A stretch of 16,247 nucleotides of DNA, from positions 1-16,247 of the forward strand of contig CABQNA010000013.1 of assembly GCA_902465425.1 (NCBI GenBank), written 5' to 3'. Under the pieces are notes generated by a model. That model had not been told where the DNA came from. It saw nothing but the letters and a program-made list of their open reading frames with translations, and made no database searches. The position numbers and the translations under genes are program-made. Shown piece by piece: positions 1-6,354 of the stretch. Every line of letters starts with the position of its first letter. Position 1 is the stretch's first letter. Source of the DNA: an uncultured Collinsella sp. Its GTDB lineage: Bacteria > Actinomycetota > Coriobacteriia > Coriobacteriales > Coriobacteriaceae.

Positions 1-166
1 AAGCCTAATCGAAACTTTTCACACTTTCAAGTCTCTCTAAGTGTGAAAATAGTGGGAAATATGATTCTAATAGCTAGCTCAATAATTGTTAATTACCTAT
101 TTCTACCTGCGCTTCCTTTAAATTCAGTGAAATTGGTCTCATCTCGTCAAATGCCGAATTCACGTA
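1..166. mobile_element. terminal stretch of an integrated element
   Basis: This AT-rich stretch differs visibly in base composition from the GC-rich genes to its right. It ends where a 3' tRNA half begins (167-211). It has no convincing coding region: the only open frame across it runs on through the tRNA fragment and its terminator. Its one clear structure is a perfect inverted repeat at 16-49. The simplest reading is the non-integrase end of a prophage or integrative element inserted into a tRNA-Thr gene. The body of the element would lie to the left, outside the window. No integrase is visible, so the kind of element is unknown. Confidence 0.55.
16..49. repeat. perfect 11-bp inverted repeat in the element end
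   Basis: TTTTCACACTT (16-26) and AAGTGTGAAAA (39-49) are exact reverse complements separated by 12 bases. The stem is AT-rich and no T-run follows, so it is a poor intrinsic terminator. It lies about 120 bases from the tRNA-derived junction. Integrase or excisionase arm-binding sites can occur at that distance, but an operator is equally possible. Confidence 0.6.
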
Positions 167-211
167 CTCGTAAAGCGGGGGTCACCGGTTCGAGCCCGGT
201 CGCTGGCTCCA
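167..211 (+). other. tRNA-Thr(CGT) 3' half: attachment site (att)
   Basis: The segment reads as the 3' half of a tRNA. It has anticodon loop CTCGTAA (167-173, anticodon CGT at 169-171), the 3' anticodon stem AGCGG (174-178), a five-base variable loop (179-183), and a perfect T arm ACCGG/TTCGAGC/CCGGT (184-200). The acceptor strand CGCTGGC (201-207), discriminator T and encoded CCA (209-211) follow. The matching 5' acceptor (GCCAGCG) and 5' anticodon stem (CCGCT) are absent upstream, so this is not a functional tRNA. Tyrosine integrases commonly use tRNA genes from the anticodon loop to the 3' end as att sites. The fragment is therefore best read as the duplicated att core at the distal end of an insertion. 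An ordinary decayed tRNA is the alternative. Confidence 0.8.
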
Positions 212-222
212 TTGCACAAGAT

Positions 223-245
223 AGCCGCCTTTGGGCGGCTTTTTT
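223..245 (+). terminator. intrinsic terminator behind the tRNA half
   Basis: Stem AGCCGCC (223-229) and GGCGGCT (234-240) with a TTTG loop is followed by a T-run. It lies 11 bases after the CCA end and is presumably the original terminator of the tRNA gene, now left beside the fragment. Confidence 0.85.
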
Positions 246-308
246 GTTACCGATTTCGGGCGCACATCCGTCAATCCAAGCATAACGCCGCCGGAAACTC
301 CCCTACTC

Positions 309-364
309 AAAAACAAAAAGCCCCGCCAACCGCCATCCCCAAGGGAACTGCGATTAACGGGGCT
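309..364 (-). terminator. intrinsic terminator of the leftward lacX-pfkB-yhcH unit
   Basis: On the minus strand, AGCCCCG (364-358) pairs with CGGGGCT (325-319) across a 32-base loop. It is followed by a U-rich run (complement of the A-rich 309-318). It lies about 60 bases past the yhcH stop. The loop is long for a terminator and may fold further. The stretch 246-308 holds nothing recognisable. Confidence 0.65.
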
Positions 365-422
365 CAAGCGCGTCCCTCAATGGAATCGCGCCAGCATACG
401 AACAGCTCAGCCGAGCAGCTCG

Positions 423-896
423 CTACTCCTCCCAGTAGGCGTCGGCAAGCAACTTAAAGCAGATCTTCTTGACCGGCTGTGCGCCATCGCCCGGGAACTC
501 AAGCGTGGGCATGTGAGGCTCGCCGGCAACAAACAGCGCAAACTTGTCGTCAGCAAGATCGCCGGCGATCGAGGCGTCGGAATCGACCAGATCGTAGTCG
601 TCCTTCTCGTCAAATTCCTGGACCAGCGTCAGGCTGCCCGTGGCAACCTTAAAGGCCTCGCGACCCTCGACGTCGATCTGCAGGTCGTGATAGCGCTGAT
701 GCGTCTCATAGTGAGCCTCGGCTTCGGGACGCGTCGTGGGAGCCATGACGTTCGCAAAGACCTTGTCGCCCAGAATCGGATGGCTGCCGACCTCGAGCTT
801 CGCCGGATCATTCTCCTCGAGCCAATCGATCAGCACGTCGAGGCCCTTGAGCATTCCGCGGTACTCCTCGATATCGCCCAATGCACCGTAAATCAT
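423..896 (-). CDS. YhcH/YjgK/YiaL (DUF386) family protein, possible sugar anomerase
   Basis: This 157-residue protein matches the usual length and pattern of the YhcH/YjgK/YiaL family, cupin-fold proteins. E. coli YhcH (NanQ) is described as speeding sialic acid anomer interconversion, and other members sit in sugar operons without a proven role. The visible metal-site pattern is E64, H66, H70 and D71 (in the run ETHQRYHDLQ) plus H128 in EPHMP. The start ATG (896-894) has GAGAGGGG just upstream. It is the last gene of a leftward run after lacX and pfkB, and no separate promoter is obvious. A nagA remnant lies directly upstream. From context it may handle anomers of a phosphorylated amino sugar; that is inference, and family membership is the firm part. 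Confidence 0.85.
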   Translation of the reverse strand: MIYGALGDIEEYRGMLKGLDVLIDWLEENDPAKLEVGSHPILGDKVFANVMAPTTRPEAEAHYETHQRYHDLQIDVEGREAFKVATGSLTLVQEFDEKDDYDLVDSDASIAGDLADDKFALFVAGEPHMPTLEFPGDGAQPVKKICFKLLADAYWEE

Positions 897-928
897 CTAA
901 ATCCCCTCTCGGATCGTTTCTTTGGCGG

Positions 929-1060
929 CTACTCGGCAAACGCATTACCGACACTGTTGCCACCCACATGCGTCTCGACCAGGGTAAGGTCGGGATTGAA
1001 CACGACAACGTCGGCGTCGCGCCCCGACATAATGCTATCGCACTTGTCGTCGACATGAGC
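929..1060 (-). pseudogene. C-terminal remnant of a second nagA
   Basis: Read on the minus strand, 1060 to 929 encodes 43 residues and a TAG stop. They align without gaps to the last 43 residues (347-389) of the NagA encoded at 3787-4956, with 32 of 43 identical by my hand count. Examples are DKCDSIMSGRDAD against DKCGSIMPGRDAD, and VGGNSVGNAFAE against VGGQSVGNAFTE. Similarity stops abruptly at 1060; upstream is only the 33-base tail between here and the pfkB stop. No start codon or ribosome site serves it. It is too diverged to be a fresh duplication and is best read as the stump of an older nagA between pfkB and yhcH, most of which was deleted. Confidence 0.88.
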
Positions 1061-1093
1061 TAGCAATCGATGCCGGGGCCGACGCCCAAGCCC

Positions 1094-2029
1094 TTACAGC
1101 TCGGTCACGACAACGCCGTTGTAGACCTCGTCCCAACGGTCCATGACCAGATGGCCAGTCATGGGATCCATGGCATTGAGCTTGCCGCAGGTGTTGGCGG
1201 TACGCAGCACCGTCTCGTCGTCTGCGCCAGCAGCAATGGCATGCGCGAAGCCAGCGATAGTGGAGTCACCAGAGCCCGTGGCGTTAACGGCAGGGATATC
1301 GGGCGTCTTTGCGCGGAACGCACGGCCATTGTGGAAACCAACGGAGCCGGCAGCGCCCATAGATACGACGACCCAGGGGATATCGGAGAAGCGGGCGTCA
1401 GAGGCGAGCGCGGAACGGAGCTCGTCCACATCGTCGGTGGTAAAGCTCGTGCCCAGAAGACCGTTGATCTCGGTCAGGTTAGGCTTAACCAGCTCAGGCT
1501 TGACCTTGGACTTGAGCGCAGCCTCGAGCGAGGCGCCCGAGGTATCGAGCAGCACCTTGGCGCCGGCGTTCTCTGCAATGCCCGTGATCTTGGCGTAGTA
1601 GTCCGCCTCGACGCCGCGGGGCAGCGAACCCGAGATGGTAACGACATCGGCCTTGCTCGCAAGCTCGGCGAACTTGGCGGTAAAGGCATCGAGCTCCTCG
1701 GGGGCAATCGTCGGGCCGCTCTCGAGCAACTCGGTCTGGTTGCCAGCATGAAGGATATTGAGGCAAATGCGGGTCTCGCCCTTGATGGGCACAAAATCAT
1801 TCTTAATGCCGTTGGCATCCATGAGCTCGGCCATATAGGCGCCCATATGACCACCAAGCAAGCCGGTTGCCACGACATCGTCGCCCAGCTGGCCCAGGAC
1901 GCGGGCCACGTTAAGGCCCTTGCCGCCGGCGGTCTTTTCGGGCGTCACGCGGTTGACGTCGTCGATAATGAGCTCATCGAGCTGATAGCGCGTATCGACG
2001 GACGGGTTCATCGTAACGGTGAGGATCAT
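1094..2029 (-). CDS. PfkB-family sugar-phosphate kinase, probable tagatose-6-phosphate kinase
   Basis: This 311-residue protein is full length for the LacC/FruK branch of the PfkB (ribokinase) family. The N-terminal family signature AGGKGLNVARVL is at 34-45. The C-terminal ATP-site motif NATGSGD is at 249-255, with the catalytic base D255. The start ATG has AAGGAG seven bases upstream. The family covers tagatose-6-phosphate kinase and 1-phosphofructokinase, which are hard to separate by eye. With AgaS in the locus, tagatose-6-phosphate to tagatose-1,6-bisphosphate is the likelier reaction. It lies 59 bases after the lacX stop on the same strand, so it is probably co-transcribed. The aldolase that would follow it in the pathway is not in the window. 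Confidence 0.88.
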   Translation of the reverse strand: MILTVTMNPSVDTRYQLDELIIDDVNRVTPEKTAGGKGLNVARVLGQLGDDVVATGLLGGHMGAYMAELMDANGIKNDFVPIKGETRICLNILHAGNQTELLESGPTIAPEELDAFTAKFAELASKADVVTISGSLPRGVEADYYAKITGIAENAGAKVLLDTSGASLEAALKSKVKPELVKPNLTEINGLLGTSFTTDDVDELRSALASDARFSDIPWVVVSMGAAGSVGFHNGRAFRAKTPDIPAVNATGSGDSTIAGFAHAIAAGADDETVLRTANTCGKLNAMDPMTGHLVMDRWDEVYNGVVVTEL

Positions 2030-2088
2030 TTTTAGCTCCTTATCTCGCAGGCTCCTTGTGCCTCGCGATACGAGTCGACAAAACGGAA

Positions 2089-2970
2089 TTACAGAATCTC
2101 AATCGTGAACGAGCGAACGACGGTCTCCTTGGGCTTGGCGACAAGGCAGCCGCGCTTATGCTCAAGCACGTCGTCCTCATCGGAGCAGGTCGAGAGACCG
2201 CCCCAAGGCTCAACCGCCACAAAATCGCCCTCGGGCTTGCTCCACACAATGAGATATGGGAAGCCCTCAAAGCGCAGGCGGACACCCTTGTCCTCGCCCT
2301 TTTTGGAAAGCGTGACCTGACGGCTCTCGAGCACGTCAAAGATGGTCTCCGCAAAATCGAAGAGCTCGTGCGACAGGGGCAGCGTCTTTCCCACCATGGG
2401 GTTCTTGGAGCGGTTTGCCACGTCAATCAATCCAGTCGAGGGAACGGCGGTGCAGAGCTCCGCAGCCTCGTCTTTCTCAAAGCGCAACTCGTAGTCCGTA
2501 TAGGCCTCGCCCTCATCGAGCGGACACCTAAAGCCGGGATGACCGCCGATAAAGAACGGCATGTCCTCGGTTCCCTCGTTGGTCACCTCATAGGAGACGC
2601 GAACGGCATCCCCCTCAAGCGTATAACGAGCGACAAGCTTAAACGGATACGGATAATCGCTCAGCAGCGCGGCGTTATCCTCCGAAGCCAGGCACATCGC
2701 CAGCTCGTTCTCGCTCTGGCTCAGCAGCTTCCACTCTTGCTTGCGCGCAAACCCGTGGCGGGCGAGCTTCACGTGATGCCCGGCAAACGTCATGGCATTG
2801 TTGTCGCGCAAACCTCCGCAAATCGGGAAGCAAATCGGTGCCTGGCCGGACCACACGGCGGGATCGCCCTGCCACAAGTACTCGCGACCTCCAGCCTCAA
2901 TCGAGGTAAACGAACCACCGGCCGTGGAGACCTTGATAGAAATCGAATCGTTGGAGAGAGCGTATTCCAT
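2089..2970 (-). CDS. lacX: LacX-like aldose 1-epimerase (mutarotase)
   Basis: This is a 293-residue galactose-mutarotase-fold protein. The N-terminal half carries the LacX-type run EYLWQGDPAVWSGQAP (30-45) and FPICGGLRD (48-56). Likely active-site residues are H72 (ARHGFAR), H144 (GGHPGF) and E254 (AVEPW), the two His and one acidic residue expected of aldose 1-epimerases. The frame stays open 45 codons further upstream, but ATG at 2970-2968 is chosen. It has AAAGGA six bases before it, and the upstream translation resembles nothing. It heads the leftward unit lacX-pfkB-yhcH and diverges from the flavodoxin gene across a 156-base gap. It probably interconverts anomers of a free or phosphorylated hexose; the substrate is not shown by sequence. 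Confidence 0.87.
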   Translation of the reverse strand: MEYALSNDSISIKVSTAGGSFTSIEAGGREYLWQGDPAVWSGQAPICFPICGGLRDNNAMTFAGHHVKLARHGFARKQEWKLLSQSENELAMCLASEDNAALLSDYPYPFKLVARYTLEGDAVRVSYEVTNEGTEDMPFFIGGHPGFRCPLDEGEAYTDYELRFEKDEAAELCTAVPSTGLIDVANRSKNPMVGKTLPLSHELFDFAETIFDVLESRQVTLSKKGEDKGVRLRFEGFPYLIVWSKPEGDFVAVEPWGGLSTCSDEDDVLEHKRGCLVAKPKETVVRSFTIEIL

Positions 2971-3126
2971 TGTCCATCCTTTCGAACAACTGCTTTTTGC
3001 TCGCAAGAACCCGTCTCGGCCCTGACCAAAGGACAAACCCGCACGTTCATCGATGCGTCCGGTTTCCCAGCCATGCAACGGGGTACCATACAGACATTGA
3101 TGCAATTACAGCTGAAAGGCCTTCTT
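2971..3126. promoter_or_regulatory. divergent intergenic region, lacX / flavodoxin
   Basis: Two genes diverge from these 156 bases, so both promoters should lie here. I cannot pick convincing -35/-10 pairs; TACCAT (3084-3089) is a weak rightward -10 candidate. No CTGGT-NNNN-ACCAG operator like those before agaS and the PTS is present. This unit may therefore not be under the same GntR repressor. Confidence 0.4.
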
Positions 3127-3711
3127 ATGCGAACCATCATCCTCTACGCCTCGCGCCATCACGGCAATACGAAAAAGCTCGTGGACGCCATCGTCGAGGC
3201 ACACCCCGAGATCGATACCCTCGACGTCAAGGCGCTTGGCAAAAACGAGTACCCCGACCTGCACGAATACCATCTGATTGGCGTCGCCACGGGCATCTAT
3301 TACTCCGAGATCGACAAGGACATGGCACGAGTGCTCACGAACGTGCTGCAGCCGCAGGACAAGGTGTTTGGCCTTATGACCTACGGTGGCAAAAACAAGT
3401 GGTACGGCAAGGATATCGATGGCATCTGCCGCATGAGGCAGGCCATCTTTATGGGTGTCTACGGCTGCCCCGGCTTTGATACGTGGGGGCCTTTCAAACT
3501 CGCCGGCGGTGTCCAAAAGGGACACCCAACCGCTGAGGAAATTAAGGGCGCCGTCGACTTCTTCGATAAGATCGAAGACGAATATGGCGATATCATCGTC
3601 GAAGAGTACGCCAAGCGCGAGAAGCGTCTAGCATACGAGAAGGAGCATCCTGCAGGAGGCCTGGTGGCCGGCGTCAAGCGCACGGCAAAGAAGATCGCTA
3701 ACAAGCTGTAA
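3127..3711 (+). CDS. flavodoxin-fold protein
   Basis: This 194-residue protein begins with a flavodoxin-type strand and phosphate loop, RTIILYASRHHGNTKKL (2-18), where FMN phosphate is usually held. Further flavodoxin-like loops follow at GVATGIYYSEID (52-63) and LMTYGG (83-88). The segment VYGCPGFDTWGPFKLAGG (111-128) has one Cys, and a Lys/Arg-rich tail follows (163-194). ATG at 3127 is chosen because AAAGG lies seven bases upstream; an in-frame ATG at 3100 lacks a ribosome site. It is the only rightward gene in the sugar locus and ends in its own terminator. It may be an electron carrier or a quinone-reductase-like flavoprotein. No partner enzyme is next to it, so its link to sugar use is unclear. 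Confidence 0.8.
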   Translation: MRTIILYASRHHGNTKKLVDAIVEAHPEIDTLDVKALGKNEYPDLHEYHLIGVATGIYYSEIDKDMARVLTNVLQPQDKVFGLMTYGGKNKWYGKDIDGICRMRQAIFMGVYGCPGFDTWGPFKLAGGVQKGHPTAEEIKGAVDFFDKIEDEYGDIIVEEYAKREKRLAYEKEHPAGGLVAGVKRTAKKIANKL

Positions 3712-3742
3712 CTGTGAAGGTGCTTTTGAGCGTTTAACCCAT

Positions 3743-3780
3743 ACGGCGGGTCCGAGCAGATTCGGGCCCGCCGTCTTTTT
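3743..3780 (+). terminator. intrinsic terminator of the flavodoxin gene
   Basis: ACGGCGGG-T-CCGA (3743-3755) pairs with TCGG-G-CCCGCCGT (3762-3774), a 13-pair stem with one T.G pair, followed by CTTTTT. It lies between two convergent genes. The T-run is on the plus side only, so it mainly serves the flavodoxin gene; leftward nagA transcripts would lack a U-run here. Confidence 0.85.
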
Positions 3781-3786
3781 CTATCG

Positions 3787-4956
3787 TTACTCGGTAAAGG
3801 CGTTGCCGACGCTCTGGCCGCCAACATACGTCTCGACGAGGGTAAGCTCATGGTCGAACACGACAAAGTCGGCGTCGCGACCCGGCATGATGCTGCCGCA
3901 CTTATCCTCGATGTGCGCGGAGCGTGCCGGCACCTCGGTTGCCATACGAATGGCGATATCGGCGCTGGCGATGCCCCAGTCGACGATGTTCTTGACGCCC
4001 TGGGCAAGCGTGAGCACCGAGCCAGCAATGCTCTTGCCGTCGGCGAGCCAGCACAGGTTGTCCTTCATGATGACGTCCATGCCACCACTGGTGTAGCTGC
4101 CCTCGGGCATGCCGCCGCAGCCCAGGCAGTCAGTGATGAGCACCGTGTGTTGCCAGCCCTTTGCCTGCAGCAGCGCCTTGATGGCGGCAGGGTTAACGTG
4201 TTTGCCGTCACAGATGATCTCGGCGTAGGTCTCGGGCGTGGACATGGCAGCGCCCACGACACCGGGCTCACGGTGATGCAGCCCGCGCTGACCGTTATAG
4301 GTATGCGTAAAGCAGCTGGCACCGGCGTTGATGGCGGCGATGCACTCATCGTAGGTGGCGTCGGAGTGACCGATGCTGGTCACCACACCCTTGGCGTTCA
4401 GAGCAGCCGCATAAGCAGCGGCACCGTCGCGCTCGGCCGCCATGGCGCTCTTAACGATGCGACCACCCGCAGCCTCCTGCCACTGATCGAAGACCTCCTC
4501 GGAGGGATCGATAAGATAAGCGGGGTTCTGCGCGCCCACGTGCTTCATGGTAAAGAAGGGGCCCTCCAGGTAGATGCCCTGAATGCGAGCACCGCAGAAG
4601 TCGGGGCCGCGGCCCTCGTCCGCCTGAGCGATGGCGGCGCAGGCGTCCTTGATCTGCTCGACGCCATCGGTGAACGTCGTGGGCAGCCAGCTGGTGGTGC
4701 CGCGACGGGCGAGCTCTGTCGAGCTGATATCGATGCCCTCGGGATCGTTATCGGTAGTTGAGTGGTTGTAGAAGCCATGGATGTGAGTATCGACCATACC
4801 CGGTGCGACCCACGATCCCGTGTAGTCCTTAATCTCGCAAGAGGGCTCGTCGGCCTGCCAGGCGCCAAAGACGCCATCCTCGACCATAAGATAGCCGCCC
4901 AGTTGCGGGCCTGCCGGCAAGAAGAACTTGTCAGCCTTAATTGCGTACGTGCTCAT
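3787..4956 (-). CDS. nagA: N-acetylglucosamine/galactosamine-6-phosphate deacetylase
   Basis: This 389-residue amidohydrolase removes the acetyl group from N-acetylhexosamine-6-phosphate in the cytoplasm. Metal and catalytic positions are in the expected order: HIH at 58-60 in DTHIHG, E131 in IYLEGPF, H197 in SIGHSDA, H218 in FTHTYN, H253 in CDGKHV, and the catalytic aspartate D276 in ITDCLG. ATG at 4956-4954 is preferred over the GTG two codons upstream because AAGGAG then lies five bases before it. It stands alone between two terminators, downstream of agaS, and must have its own promoter in 4957-5013. With AgaS alongside and no NagB, GalNAc-6-phosphate (an AgaA-like role) is the likelier substrate. 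A broken second copy lies at 929-1060. Confidence 0.95.
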   Translation of the reverse strand: MSTYAIKADKFFLPAGPQLGGYLMVEDGVFGAWQADEPSCEIKDYTGSWVAPGMVDTHIHGFYNHSTTDNDPEGIDISSTELARRGTTSWLPTTFTDGVEQIKDACAAIAQADEGRGPDFCGARIQGIYLEGPFFTMKHVGAQNPAYLIDPSEEVFDQWQEAAGGRIVKSAMAAERDGAAAYAAALNAKGVVTSIGHSDATYDECIAAINAGASCFTHTYNGQRGLHHREPGVVGAAMSTPETYAEIICDGKHVNPAAIKALLQAKGWQHTVLITDCLGCGGMPEGSYTSGGMDVIMKDNLCWLADGKSIAGSVLTLAQGVKNIVDWGIASADIAIRMATEVPARSAHIEDKCGSIMPGRDADFVVFDHELTLVETYVGGQSVGNAFTE

Positions 4957-5013
4957 ATGCACTCCTTGCTTCTAAAGCAGTTGACTGTAGTGATGCTTAT
5001 ACCCAGCTCACGT

Positions 5014-5056
5014 AAAACAAAAAGCGCCCGCCCGCCGTTATGAGCGGACGGGCGCC
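5014..5056 (-). terminator. intrinsic terminator of agaS
   Basis: On the minus strand a GC-rich stem forms from GCGCCCG-x-CCGC (5055-5044) and GCGG-x-CGGGCGC (5035-5024), each half interrupted by one mismatch, with an eight-base loop. It runs into a U-rich tail (complement of AAAACAAAAA, 5014-5023). It separates the agaS transcript from nagA. Confidence 0.88.
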
Positions 5057-5073
5057 CTTACAGGGGGACGCGA

Positions 5074-6240
5074 TTAAGCGGTGAAGGGGTGAATCGTCAC
5101 GCCCTTAACCACGCGGTTGACCGTGCCGGTGGGGCTCGGCGTATCGGGCGTGTTGCCCACGCGCACGGAGTTGAGCAGGCTGATAGCCTGGGCAAACATC
5201 ACGAACGGCAGAGCAAGGTAGCCCTCGGGAAGTGCCTCGTAGCCCTTAAAGGTGAAGGACTCACCCTCATAGACGGTGGCACCTTCCTGCTGAACGGCGA
5301 TGGTGTGCTGAGCGATCTCGTCGCCACCGATCTCGTTGAGGATGTCGATGTCGTACTGACGGGTGTAGGCGTCGTTATTGACGAATACGAAGACGAGCGT
5401 CTTATCGTCGACGAAGGACTTAGGTCCGTGACGATAGCCCATGGAGGTGTCGTAGGAAGTAGCGACCAGACCGTGAGCGAGCTCAAGGATCTTGAGCTGG
5501 CTCTCCTGGGCAAGGCCACCGAAGGAGCCAGAACCCAAGTAGGTCACGCGGTTGAAGTCGCCAGCCAGGTAATCGGCGATCTCGGGCTCACGGGAGATGA
5601 CCTCCTCGCCCATCTTGGCGATGGTCTCGACCCACTCGGCTTTCTGCTCGTCGGAAGCCTCGTCAAAGATGAGGGTAGAGAGCAGGGTCATGCAGGAATA
5701 AGAACCGGTCATGGCGAAGCCCTTGTCGTTGGCGCGCGGGATGAGCAGCGTCAGCGCATTGGGGTCATCAGCGGACTCGACGGCGAGCTTGCCCTCAGGA
5801 GCGCAGGTGATGTTGAGGAACTTGACGTTGTGGACGAGCTCCTTGGCAACGGCAACGGCAGCAAGGCTCTCGGGGCTGTTGCCAGAGCGGGCAAAGGAAA
5901 CCACGAGCGTGGGATCCTCAGCGCGCAGGAAATCGCGCGGAGCGCTCACGATGTCGGTCGTGGCGATGGGCTTAAAGTCGTAGAGATCAGTGTTGCCAGC
6001 GTGACGCAGGTACGGGGCGCAGGTATCGCCAACGTAGTCGGACGTACCGGCACCGGTGAAGACAACGGACAGACGGCCCTCGCCCATAGCACGAGCCTCG
6101 GCCAGGAAGGCCTCGATGGCCTCCTTGTTCTCGCGATAGATGTTGAGCGTATCACGCCAAAGCTCGGGCTGCTGAGCAATCTCGGCCGTGGTGATCTGGG
6201 CGCCGAGCTCGGTGAGCTCCTCGACACTCTTCTCGAACAT
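5074..6240 (-). CDS. agaS: AgaS-type SIS-domain sugar isomerase/deaminase
   Basis: This 388-residue protein has the two SIS domains of the AgaS family. The first carries FTGAGTSDYVG (61-71) and SFARSGNSPES (115-125), phosphosugar-binding loops with Ser/Thr ligands. The second carries GSGSFGGLAQES (236-247) and MGYRHGPKS (267-275), typical of AgaS and GlmS-like isomerases. There is no glutamine amidotransferase domain, which separates it from GlmS. Known AgaS proteins deaminate galactosamine-6-phosphate to tagatose-6-phosphate. This fits a PfkB tagatose-6-phosphate kinase, a deacetylase and a mannose-family PTS in one locus. The start has GAGAGAGGT upstream. A perfect -10 box and a GntR-type operator precede it, so it should be induced when the adjacent repressor binds a sugar-phosphate. 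Confidence 0.92.
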   Translation of the reverse strand: MFEKSVEELTELGAQITTAEIAQQPELWRDTLNIYRENKEAIEAFLAEARAMGEGRLSVVFTGAGTSDYVGDTCAPYLRHAGNTDLYDFKPIATTDIVSAPRDFLRAEDPTLVVSFARSGNSPESLAAVAVAKELVHNVKFLNITCAPEGKLAVESADDPNALTLLIPRANDKGFAMTGSYSCMTLLSTLIFDEASDEQKAEWVETIAKMGEEVISREPEIADYLAGDFNRVTYLGSGSFGGLAQESQLKILELAHGLVATSYDTSMGYRHGPKSFVDDKTLVFVFVNNDAYTRQYDIDILNEIGGDEIAQHTIAVQQEGATVYEGESFTFKGYEALPEGYLALPFVMFAQAISLLNSVRVGNTPDTPSPTGTVNRVVKGVTIHPFTA

Positions 6241-6279
6241 TTCTAATACCTCTCTCTAGAAGTAATCCTCTGACGTGCA

Positions 6280-6308
6280 ATTATACACTTCGGTTGGTTA
6301 TCTGGTAG
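6280..6308 (-). promoter_or_regulatory. agaS promoter
   Basis: On the minus strand a perfect TATAAT (6285-6280) lies about 40 bases before the agaS start. The -35 position (about 6303-6308) has no good TTGACA match and falls inside the GntR-type operator at 6302-6315. Repressor binding would therefore block polymerase directly. Confidence 0.65.
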
Positions 6309-6315
6309 TAACCAG
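6302..6315. promoter_or_regulatory. GntR-type operator before agaS
   Basis: CTGGT-AGTA-ACCAG is a perfect inverted repeat. It resembles known operators of HutC-subfamily GntR repressors of amino-sugar genes (ACTGGTCTAGACCAGT for DasR/YvoA). The same 13-base core, CTGGTAGTAACCA, recurs at 10595-10607 before the PTS operon. It overlaps the agaS -35 region and lies 40 bases after the gntR stop. Confidence 0.8.
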
Positions 6316-6354
6316 TTAAATGCAAAGAATCACCATATGGAAACGATGCGGACA

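Noticed and set aside
136..211. A complete tRNA gene ending at the CCA of 209-211
   Set aside because: The 5' acceptor GCCAGCG, the D arm and the 5' anticodon stem are absent at every plausible distance upstream, including for long-variable-arm tRNAs.
43..285. Open frame across the element end and tRNA half
   Set aside because: It runs through the tRNA fragment and its terminator, has no ribosome site and encodes no familiar protein.
231..1058. Rightward open frame opposite yhcH and the nagA remnant
   Set aside because: It is a shadow of the GC-rich antisense strand; yhcH and the remnant give recognised proteins in the opposite direction.
2971..3105. N-terminal extension of LacX to 3105
   Set aside because: The extra 45 residues resemble nothing in the family, and a strong ribosome site precedes the ATG at 2970.
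2056..3126. Long rightward open frame leading into the flavodoxin gene, as if a fusion
   Set aside because: The first two thirds are antisense to lacX and resemble no protein; the flavodoxin has its own ribosome site before 3127.
5089..6246. Rightward open frame covering agaS
   Set aside because: It is antisense to a full-length, motif-complete SIS protein; a codon-bias shadow.
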